This document shows positions 43,505-51,800 of a DNA stretch of 64,000 nucleotides, in pieces. Position 1 is the first letter of the stretch, and each line of letters starts with the position of its first letter. Position numbers and translations under genes: made by a program. The stretch comes from Propionispora vibrioides. Its GTDB lineage: Bacteria; Bacillota; Negativicutes; Propionisporales; Propionisporaceae. Under the pieces are notes generated by a model, which was given only the letters and a program-made list of their open reading frames with translations, made no database searches and had not been told where the DNA came from. Location: NCBI RefSeq assembly GCF_900110485.1, contig NZ_FODY01000021.1, forward strand, positions 21,065 to 85,064, given 5' to 3'.

Positions 43505-44449
43505 ATGACAAGAGCAAAAGGATATCATTCACAATTAGCCCTAGGGTACGAGGCCGCATACGGCACGACACCAGCAGATGTTAAAGGGTATAATATGCCT
43601 TTTAATCAGTCGAAAATCGGCATTAAACAAAATCTAATTGAATCCAGCACAATTCGCGGGCGCCGTGACAAGGAACAGCCGGCCATTGGAAATATTGATG
43701 TGTCCGGCAGCATTACGCTGCCGGTGGATCAAATCGGCATCGGCTATTGGCTGGCGGCCATGTTTGGCAGTCCGGCAACTACCGGCTCCGGTGATCCCTA
43801 TACCCATGTTTTTAAAGTAACTGACGGACAACCTTCGCTGGTACTGGAACAGCAATATCCGGATATTGCGACCTATGAAACGTTTAACGGCTGCAAAATT
43901 AACAAATTCTCCTTTACTTATGGCGGGGATACCGAACTAACGGCTCAAATGGAACTGTTGGGTGCCCAAAGAACGGTTAATACGACTCCGTTTACCGCAA
44001 ACCTGACGGAAGTCCCGCTCGTAAAATACAATAACTTTCAAGGCTCGCTGGAAGAAGGAGGCGCGCCGCTGGCTATCGTGACCGAAGCCAACCTGCAGGT
44101 CGATTTTGGCCTGGATGGCAATAGCTACGCCATTGGCAGCGGCGGCTGCCGCACCGCCTTACCGGAAGGAACCCTACAGGTCTCCGGCAATATCAAGGCT
44201 TTCTTTGAGGATGCAGTGTTGCTGAATAAGGCAATTAACAATACCAAGACATCATTGAACTTCAAATTTACCAACGGAACCCATAGCTTAGGCTTTTTTA
44301 TGGAGGAAGTGGTTCTTCAACAAACCTCGCCTGGCATTGAGGATGAGAAGGGCATTATCATTAATCTTCCCTTTAAGGCCTTTTACAGCAGCGGTGCTGG
44401 CGGCAGTATTTTGGTGGCAACACTAGTTAATAGTTATGCAATATCGTAA
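43505..44449 (+). CDS. Phage tail tube protein
   Basis: 314 residues; ATG 43505 is preceded by TTAGGAGGTATAAC, while the longer frame starts inside the previous gene. GYHSQLALGYEAAYGTTPAD and IRGRRDKEQPAIGNIDVSGS are typical of siphovirus tube proteins, and QIGIGYWLAAMFGSPATTGS and NGCKINKFSFTYGGDTELTA follow. A C-terminal strand-rich region may be an Ig-like decoration as in gpV. It polymerises as the hollow tail; no contractile sheath gene is near. Confidence 0.82.
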   Translation: MTRAKGYHSQLALGYEAAYGTTPADVKGYNMPFNQSKIGIKQNLIESSTIRGRRDKEQPAIGNIDVSGSITLPVDQIGIGYWLAAMFGSPATTGSGDPYTHVFKVTDGQPSLVLEQQYPDIATYETFNGCKINKFSFTYGGDTELTAQMELLGAQRTVNTTPFTANLTEVPLVKYNNFQGSLEEGGAPLAIVTEANLQVDFGLDGNSYAIGSGGCRTALPEGTLQVSGNIKAFFEDAVLLNKAINNTKTSLNFKFTNGTHSLGFFMEEVVLQQTSPGIEDEKGIIINLPFKAFYSSGAGGSILVATLVNSYAIS

Positions 44450-44461
44450 TTAAATAAAATT

Positions 44462-44509
44462 AAAACACTTTACGCATCGTTTCTTAATAACGATGCGTAA
44501 AATGTTTTA
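44462..44509 (+). terminator. Hairpin after the tail tube gene
   Basis: AAAACACTTTACGCATCGTT and AACGATGCGTAAAATGTTTT, nearly perfect stem, T-rich flank. It separates the tube gene from the toxin, which is unusual within a tail operon and suggests insertion. Confidence 0.75.
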
Positions 44510-44631
44510 AAGGTTGATTTATCTAAAATAACTAAATTTTACTTGGAACTTTTTATTTTAAATAACTTGAAAATCACAATGGTTTTTAAATAGTTTGTAC
44601 TAAAACTGATGATTTAAGGAAGAATGATGTA

Positions 44632-46590
44632 ATGAAAATATTTGATTGGGATGTAGGAGCTGCATATAAAGAAGGAAAAGATAAGCTTGAGAATATAGTA
44701 GTAAATGAGGCTACTTACGCTAAGAATGTAATAGTAAATGAGGCCACCTACGCTAAAAATGCAATAGTAAATGAGGCTACTTATACTAAAAATGCAGTGG
44801 TAAATTATATATATCCAGATTCAAAAAGCAGTCAATCTGGCAGTGGAAATACTTCATGGAATTCTGCTTGGCTACCGACTCAGGAAACCCGTGGAAATTT
44901 ATTATATCATCTATATAAGGATGACTCCGTTGTATCGGATGAAAAAGGGAATTTATTTGTTCGGATTTTAGGAAATGACTATTATACAACTACAGCGGGT
45001 ACTAAAGGAGATTGGCTATTACGAAAATACGGATATGAAGATCACGTGGTCTATAGTAATAATGGAGTTCCGTATTTTCGTAATTCAGACGGTGATTGGT
45101 ATATTTCTTCATTACCAATAAGACCGGTTATCTCAGGGGAAGAATACTATGCTGCACTAGTACAACAAGTAAGAAATGACCACCCGGAGTTGGATGAGGA
45201 GCAGCAAAAAGTGTTAGTAGGTGAGACGATATGGAAAAATAATTATCTTGATCTTAGAGACCAAATTGCCCATTGTAGAACTCCGGAAGAAAGAGAAGCG
45301 TTAATTAAAGCACATACTGAAGAATTAAAAAAGTATGAAGCATCAGGAATTTCTGTAGCAAAAGATATAAAGGATATTAGAGAGAGACAAGGCATGGGGT
45401 CGATAGCCCTAAGCAATGCCGAAATATATGAACAAGATATCCTGATAATAAAGGAGGAAAATCCTGGATTTACTAATGAGCAGGCATCTGCAGAATATGC
45501 AAGAAGGATACAGGAGTGGAATGATAGATTTAATAATACACTTTCTGATTTAAAGGCTAGTAGAAATTTATATGAATTACAACAAAAAATAAATTATTAT
45601 GAAAGCCATGGAGTGCTAAATGCATTTAGACAATCGAATTTAGATGTTGACGGGAAAATAAATGAAATAATAACAGCGCGTAATGAGACAATAGAACGAG
45701 ATTTAAATTCGATTGGCGTGGTCGGTGCTGTAGATCCTTCTCATAGCATGTTTGCTGATCCTGAGATACTGCTCAGAAATAATACGCTGAATTCAGATAT
45801 TAAGATAGAGTTTAGTGATGGGATGTTTACTGACCATACTGGAACACCATCTCAAATTCAATTGGATATTGAGGAGGGGTATAATAAGTATTTTGAAGGA
45901 CTAGAAAAGTTGAGAAACATCCCTTATTATGATTTTGCAATGGGGTATTTGCATGGGCTGGCAGGAGCTGATGGCGCATATAGTGATAGGAGCAATGCAT
46001 ATAAATTTGGTTGGAATCTGTCAAATAATGCGATGGGGGAATTGGCTGGCGCTGCTGCAAAAGTAATAGAGACCGCGCCTCCAATAATTCCAGGACGTGG
46101 ACCGGCGTTGAGTAGTGAATTTGTTGAGGGGGCAACAATAGCTAGAGTTGCTGCGAAAAACATTCCTAATAATATTTTTTTTAGTAGTTCGAAGGAAAAT
46201 GATTCTAGTCCATCGAATTTTCAGGAATCAAATAAAAATGATTCTGTTGTTGTAAATTTAAAATATAAAAAGGGATGGACAAAAGAGCAGCGAGCAGAGG
46301 CTGATGCAAAAACTGAATTTCTAAATAATTCGAATGCAGTTAAAACAAACCCACAAAGAGGTGGTACATCCGCCTCTTCGAGATATAAGAAAGCTAATGG
46401 TGTTGATTCAGTACCTAAAAATTCGGATGTTGATCACAAACTGGATTTACAGCTAGGGGGAGTAGATGAGGTAAGTAATATGTGGACACTTGACAATAGC
46501 GTTAATCGAAGCTTAGGTAAGCAAATAAATAATCAGATAAAAGACTTTCTCAATGGAACCAAAATTGATAAGTTTAATATTGATGATTAG
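44632..46590 (+). CDS. Polymorphic toxin with C-terminal HNH-like nuclease domain
   Basis: 652 residues from a clearly AT-rich gene. Residues 22-54 are three tandem 11-residue repeats (consensus -IVNEATYAKN). Residues 60-550 are hydrophilic, partly coiled, with a Gly/Ala stretch near 440-490. Residues ~555-652 are the toxin tip: GWTKEQRAEADAKTEF, RGGTSASSRYKKANGVDSVP, DVDHKLDLQLGGVDEVSNMW and DNSVNRSLGKQINNQIKDF. This matches HNH/EndoVII-type DNase tips of RHS/CdiA toxins, with the DH pair as probable catalytic/metal residues. Followed 13 bp later by its immunity gene. It occupies the tape-measure slot. How it would be delivered is unknown. Confidence 0.78.
   Translation: MKIFDWDVGAAYKEGKDKLENIVVNEATYAKNVIVNEATYAKNAIVNEATYTKNAVVNYIYPDSKSSQSGSGNTSWNSAWLPTQETRGNLLYHLYKDDSVVSDEKGNLFVRILGNDYYTTTAGTKGDWLLRKYGYEDHVVYSNNGVPYFRNSDGDWYISSLPIRPVISGEEYYAALVQQVRNDHPELDEEQQKVLVGETIWKNNYLDLRDQIAHCRTPEEREALIKAHTEELKKYEASGISVAKDIKDIRERQGMGSIALSNAEIYEQDILIIKEENPGFTNEQASAEYARRIQEWNDRFNNTLSDLKASRNLYELQQKINYYESHGVLNAFRQSNLDVDGKINEIITARNETIERDLNSIGVVGAVDPSHSMFADPEILLRNNTLNSDIKIEFSDGMFTDHTGTPSQIQLDIEEGYNKYFEGLEKLRNIPYYDFAMGYLHGLAGADGAYSDRSNAYKFGWNLSNNAMGELAGAAAKVIETAPPIIPGRGPALSSEFVEGATIARVAAKNIPNNIFFSSSKENDSSPSNFQESNKNDSVVVNLKYKKGWTKEQRAEADAKTEFLNNSNAVKTNPQRGGTSASSRYKKANGVDSVPKNSDVDHKLDLQLGGVDEVSNMWTLDNSVNRSLGKQINNQIKDFLNGTKIDKFNIDD
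44695..44793 (+). repeat. Three 33-bp tandem repeats in the toxin gene
   Basis: Units begin at 44695, 44728 and 44761, each encoding an 11-residue -VNEATY(A/T)KN- segment; synonymous changes between units show they are not very recent. Confidence 0.85.
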
Positions 46591-46602
46591 GATGATATAA
46601 AA

Positions 46603-47238
46603 ATGATGTTTGAAAAATTTTGTAGTGAATTTAAAGTCAATGTGAAGAATGAAGAACCCATTTTGCTTAGTGAAGAATTGGAGATGTATTTTAATAAATC
46701 AAATGGCGCAATAGAATTTTTACGACAGTATTCGGGCGAAACATTCAAAGAAGGTTTATATAGAATTCATAAGACAGATCAAATTGCGAAATGGAATGCA
46801 ATTATAAAGAGTGCTTTTCCTGAAGTCTCAAAAAATATTATATGTTTTTCGTATGACTGGTTAGGTCGTCATTTTGCAATAGATTTTGGAAGATTAGACA
46901 AGAATGAACCGTTAATTCTTATGTTAGAGCCAGGGACAGGGGAGGCTCTTGAGATACCCGCAACTTTTATGTCCTTTCATGAAGAGGAATTAGTTGAGTA
47001 TCAAGAGGCTGTATTAGCGACAGAATTTTTTAAGCAATGGAAAGAGCAAAATGAGGGAATTCTATTGCCCAATAAATGTATTGGATACAAAGTACCTCTT
47101 TTTCTAGGTGGAGAAGACTCTTTAGTAAATTTAGAAATGAATGATATGGAAGTGTACTGGGAAATATGTGGACAATTACTAAATAAAGTACGTAATTTGC
47201 CATCAGGAACGAAAATGGAGGATATAATCATATCTTAA
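46603..47238 (+). CDS. Immunity protein, GAD-like/DUF1851 type
   Basis: 211 residues, AT-rich like the toxin gene. EGLYRIHKTDQIAKWNAIIK and ICFSYDWLGRHFAIDFGRLD are the GAD-like region; NKCIGYKVPLFLGGEDSLVN and LEMNDMEVYWEICGQLLNKV form the DUF1851 (Tdi1-like) end. Such proteins neutralise nuclease or other toxins encoded next to them. AGGATG precedes the paired ATGs; the second (46606) is an alternative start. It follows the toxin stop by 13 bp. Confidence 0.8.
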   Translation: MMFEKFCSEFKVNVKNEEPILLSEELEMYFNKSNGAIEFLRQYSGETFKEGLYRIHKTDQIAKWNAIIKSAFPEVSKNIICFSYDWLGRHFAIDFGRLDKNEPLILMLEPGTGEALEIPATFMSFHEEELVEYQEAVLATEFFKQWKEQNEGILLPNKCIGYKVPLFLGGEDSLVNLEMNDMEVYWEICGQLLNKVRNLPSGTKMEDIIIS

Positions 47239-47358
47239 GTAATTAGGCAGGAAGACTTGGTGTCGCGATATACGATAATTATAAGGATATATTCAATAAA
47301 GAACGTGTGAAGTCAATGGAATTATGCTTCGGAAACTCGGAAATAAAGTAATAATTGT

Positions 47359-47389
47359 GAAATGGCAGCATTTTAAGTGCTGCCATTTC
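47359..47389. repeat. Hairpin closing the toxin module
   Basis: GAAATGGCAGC-ATTTTAAGT-GCTGCCATTTC, perfect 11-bp stem, no U-run. The 196 bp from the immunity stop to the next gene has no gene; a stretch of degraded coding-like sequence may be a relic of an exchanged immunity or toxin tip. Confidence 0.55.
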
Positions 47390-47434
47390 CATTGGGATTT
47401 CTTTTCCCAATATAAAAACTAAGGAGGTAGCAGT

Positions 47435-47797
47435 ATGGCACAATTTCCCGATATTCAACAGCCGGTCTATCCGTTTACCACCAAGATCAAGGACCCATCT
47501 TTACAAGCTGAGATGGAAAATGGGATGGTTCTGTCCCGGCCCAGGTTTACCAGGGTGCCGCAGATGTTTACTTTGAAATGGACGGCGTTGCCGGCCGCTG
47601 ATTACACAATCTTGCGTGATTTCTACCGCAATACGGTGTATGGTGGCGGCTTGGTCTTTGATTGGTGTTATCCGGCAGTGGCCGGTGATCCGTATGCCGG
47701 CAAGCTGTTTTCTGTTCGTTTTAAAAGTGAGGATATTAGTTTTGATTTGGCGGCGCCGGGCTATTATTCCGGCGCCGTAACACTGCAGGAGGTGTAA
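47435..47797 (+). CDS. Minor tail protein, lambda gpM-like
   Basis: 120 residues. LSRPRFTRVPQMFTLKWTAL, YTILRDFYRNTVYGGGLVFD and the last strand YYSGAVTLQEV give the beta-sandwich outline of distal tail protein M. Its position directly before the L-like gene supports the call. AAGGAGG precedes the ATG. Base composition returns to that of the host after the toxin module. Confidence 0.68.
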   Translation: MAQFPDIQQPVYPFTTKIKDPSLQAEMENGMVLSRPRFTRVPQMFTLKWTALPAADYTILRDFYRNTVYGGGLVFDWCYPAVAGDPYAGKLFSVRFKSEDISFDLAAPGYYSGAVTLQEV

Positions 47798-47798
47798 T

Positions 47799-48416
47799 AT
47801 GCTGAACTTATCGGTAGCCGGTATGCTGGAGAAAAGTCAATTGTCCAGTGACGGCGTGTGGCTCTTGCTGGTGGAGGTGATGCTGCCCGATTCGCCTGAG
47901 TCGCTGCGGCTGGTCCGCAATAACGAAGACATTAGCTGGAGTGGCCATGCCTGGACAGCCTTTAATTTTAAACTGGGTGATATCACTGAAGACAATAAAG
48001 GCAAACCGCAATCCATTCCGCTCCAGATTTCGAATATGACGCAAACCGTCCAGGCCTATGTGGAGGCTAATAGTGGTCTGACCGGTACGACAGTTATTCT
48101 GAGAGTGGTTCATTCCCAGCACCTGGACAATGCTTCACCGGAACTGGAAGAGGTCTTTACTGTGCAGTCGACGACTTGTGACAGTCAATGGATCACCTTC
48201 TATCTTGGTTGTGAAATATCTATTCAACGGCGTTTTCCTCCCAGGCGAGTGCTAAAAAATTTCTGCGCCTGGCGTGATCAATACAAGGGGATAGAGTGCG
48301 GCTATAACGGGTCGTTGGCAGAGTGCGACGGAACGCTGCAAGCTTGCCGCTTGCGAGGTAATTCGGTTCGCTATGGCGGTGAGCCCAGTATTCCCGAAGG
48401 AGGCCTCTATGCATAG
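47799..48416 (+). CDS. Minor tail protein, lambda gpL-like, probable Fe-S protein
   Basis: 205 residues. RLVRNNEDISWSGHAWTAFN and KPQSIPLQISNMTQTVQAYV are in the N-terminal domain. The C-terminal region has four cysteines in FCAWRDQYKGIECGYNG and ECDGTLQACRLRGNSV, matching the pattern that binds a [4Fe-4S] cluster in gpL-type tail-tip proteins. GGAGGTG precedes the ATG. Overlaps the K-like gene by eight bases. Confidence 0.75.
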   Translation: MLNLSVAGMLEKSQLSSDGVWLLLVEVMLPDSPESLRLVRNNEDISWSGHAWTAFNFKLGDITEDNKGKPQSIPLQISNMTQTVQAYVEANSGLTGTTVILRVVHSQHLDNASPELEEVFTVQSTTCDSQWITFYLGCEISIQRRFPPRRVLKNFCAWRDQYKGIECGYNGSLAECDGTLQACRLRGNSVRYGGEPSIPEGGLYA

Positions 48417-48813
48417 CATGAATGGAGTTTTTACCGATCTCATCGGTCTTCCTTTTGTCGATGGCGGACGGGATCCGGCTGTCGGGCTGGATTGCTGGGG
48501 GTTGTCGACAGAGGTTTTTCGGCGCCATGGCGTGAAATTGCCGGACTACAAGATATCCTGTGAAGAGGCCAGCTTGATTTCTCATAAAGTAAACGAACAA
48601 AGACCGCATTGGCGCAGGTGTACCGGGGAAATTCCGGTTCCTGCGCTTGTTGTTATCCGGTTTGCCGTTTACTGTGATCATACCGGGGTGTACATCGGTA
48701 ACGGCCGGTTTATTCACACTCGCAAAGGGGTCGGCGTTAACATTGATCGTATCGACAGTCCGGCCTGGGTCAAGCGGATTGAAGGCTTCTATGTACCGGA
48801 GGTGTTGCCATGA
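48409..48813 (+). CDS. Tail-tip NlpC/P60 peptidase, lambda gpK-like
   Basis: 134 residues. GGRDPAVGLDCWGLSTEVFR contains the catalytic cysteine and AVYCDHTGVYIGNGRFIHTR the histidine region of an NlpC/P60 cysteine peptidase. It would cleave peptidoglycan or act in tail-tip assembly. Start at 48409 has AAGGAGG 5 nt upstream. The lambda K protein carries an extra N-terminal JAMM domain, which is missing here. Overlaps the next gene by ATGA. Confidence 0.78.
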   Translation: MHSMNGVFTDLIGLPFVDGGRDPAVGLDCWGLSTEVFRRHGVKLPDYKISCEEASLISHKVNEQRPHWRRCTGEIPVPALVVIRFAVYCDHTGVYIGNGRFIHTRKGVGVNIDRIDSPAWVKRIEGFYVPEVLP

Positions 48814-51800
48814 TTAGCCTAACGATTCTTAAAAATCCTTTTAACTATAATGAAAAGGAACTACATACCTGCGAATATGTTCCTGGCAAAACAGTGTATG
48901 AGTACATTCAGCCTTATGTGATGGGGCTGGAGGAGTATATTGTCAGTGCAAATGGTGATATTGTTGAAAATATCCAAACACAGCAGGTAACCTCCGGTGA
49001 CTGGCTGGCCGTCTGCCCGGTGGTAGGTAAAAGCGGCAAGGACTGGTTCCGGATGATTGGAACATTAGCATTAGGGTATGCAACAGGATCATTAGCGAAG
49101 ACATGGGGTGGAAAGTTCTGGGCCAATATGGCGGCGGGAGCTATTGGTATTGCTGGCGGTATGTTGCTGAATCACTGGTTTCCACCGGCAAAAGCGGACC
49201 AGGCTACAGTCCAAACCAATTCCTCCTACAACTGGAGTAACGCACAGTCTCAGTCCGGCCAGGGCAATGCCCTGGCCGTTACGTATGGCACGATGCGGAC
49301 AGCAGGACAGATACTGGCCCAGCATATATCCAGTAATGATGAGGAGCAATACATGAATATTTTACTATGCGGCGGCGAAGGACCGATTGACAGCATCAGT
49401 GACATTCGCATTAACGACAATCCTGTTTCCTACTACAAGGATGTAGTTGTTGAAACCCGGTTGGGTGCGAATGACCAGTCGGCCATTGCCAACTTTAATG
49501 ATACCTATGATGATCAGCCATTGGCCTACGAATTGAACGCTGATAATACTTGGGCTACACAGCAGACGGAAGGGAATGCCGTGCAAGGGCTGGAAGTCAC
49601 GTTGCAATTTCCTGGCGGCTTGTATTACATCAATGACAACAGCAGTCTGGGCAATGCCTCGGTTACGGTAAAGCTACAGTACCGCAAGGTTGGAGATACG
49701 AATTGGAATGATTTTACGACTGCGGTTATTACGGCAGCTAAGAATACCGAATTTTTCCGTACGTATCGCTTGGATCATCTTAGTGCCGCCCAGTATGAGG
49801 TGAGAGCCCAGTGCACCGCCAAAAGCGGCACCACCACCCGGCACTCCACCAGGGTCTATTGGTCTCAATTATCAAGCATTATGTATGACGATTTTGCCCG
49901 TCCCGGCAAAGTGCTGATCGGCATTAAAGCGCTAGCTACCAGTCAATTGAGCGGCGGAACACCGGTTGTGACCTGGCTGCAGACGCGCAGCCAGGTCTGG
50001 GTGTGGAATCCGGAAAGCAATGCCTACGAACAGAAGGCGGCCAGCAATCCGGCCTGGGCAGCTTATGATATGATACACCGTTGCCGACAGATCAAAAATA
50101 TCCATACCGGTAATAACGAGTTTGTGGTGCAGGGGGCCCCGGCAGCGCGGGCCATGTATCAGGATTTTGTCCGGTGGGCAGCTTTTTGCGATGACCGGAA
50201 GCTGACATTTGATTATATTTTCGATACGGCAAACGACCTTTGGTCGTTACTACAGAAGCCGGAAGGGGTTGGACGGGGTAAAGTGATCATGCGGGGCACC
50301 AAGTTCGGCTGCGTCTGCGACGCACCCGGTGAGCCAGTGCAACTGTTCACGGTGGGTAATATTCTGACCGACAAGTTTAAGGAAACTTTCGTCAGCCTAA
50401 AGGACCGGGCCAATGCGATCGAAGTGTCTTTCTCCAATAAAAACAAGGCTTATGAGAAGGAAATCATTACGGTTTACGCCGACGATTATGAGAAGGCGGA
50501 CGGGCCGAACATTACCCAGATTACGCTAGATGGTGCTACTACGGTTGAACAAGCTTACCGGGAAGCCAAATACCGGCTGCGGCTTAATCAACATCTGGTA
50601 CGGACGGTGGAACATAGTGCAGACATTGATGCCATCGCCTGTCAGATTAATGATGTGGTACTATTGGCTCATGATGTGCCGCAGTGGGGCTTTTCCGGGC
50701 GTTTGCTTGAGGCGACGAAGACTACCCTGACACTCGACCGGGAAGTCACTTTGGAACCAGGAAAATCATATGCGGTGGCTCTCCAAGTTACCAATCCGGC
50801 GGCACGGACCAGCCAGGAAGTGCAAAGCCTGGTGACGGTAGCGGTACAAGGAGTAACAGAGGAAACGGTTACTAATGTCATTACCCTGGCTAGTCCGTTG
50901 TCAACAGTTCCTATGAAGTGGGATCTCTATAGCTTCGGGGAAACGAACAAGGTGGTCAAGCCCTTCCAGGTACTTAATATTAGCCGGGATCAGGATTTAC
51001 GGCGTAAAATTACCTGCCTGGAATATATTGAAGACATTTATAAGGAAACAGCGGACATACCGGACATCAACTATAGTGCGCTGGATACAACGGTCGAGGT
51101 TAGACAGGTCAGCGTTGCCGAAGAAACGTACCGGCAAAAGGATGGAACTATGATATCTAACCTCAATGTTTCCTGGAATATTCCTCGTACTACGGCAATT
51201 AGTAGCTATAAGGTCCTCTACAGCGACGACAACGGTTCCACTTGGACCGAGTGGCGTACTGGCCTGATTACGCAAAGTACGACTATTTCCGGTGTGAAAA
51301 CGGCAACCACATATTTGGTGAAGGTTTGCACTATCAATAGTTTTGGTGTTGTATCCAAAGGGGTACAGGCGTCGATCTATGTAGCCGGCAAAGACCTGCC
51401 GCCAACGGATGTGGCCGGCTTAGCCGCCTCGCTTGATGTTGTCGATGTAACTAAGGTTAAGCTGTCGTGGCCGGCGGTAGCCGATATTGATTTGGCTGGC
51501 TACCGGATCAGAGAAGGGGCGACAGTCCTGGAAAATCTGGCGCAGATTACCACCTATTCCTACGCGGCAACTGAAAGTCGTGCCTATACCTTTTCGGTTA
51601 CGGCAGTGGATAACTCGGGCAATGAGTCTGTCGTTGCCGCTGCAGCAACAGTGCAGGTGACGGTGGAGCCATCCGTTGTGCAGGGATTCGTTATCAATCA
51701 GCGTTTATCTGATCGTAGTTACGTGGATATGACCTGGAAGGCAAATGCTGATGCCGGTTTATCCCATTATGAAATTCGCATGAGCGATAAGGAGGACTGG

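Noticed and set aside
44632..46590. Possibility that this gene is the tape-measure protein
   Set aside because: No membrane helices, no long continuous coiled coil, and a nuclease-like tip plus immunity gene instead; length (652) is also short and it has AT-rich foreign composition.
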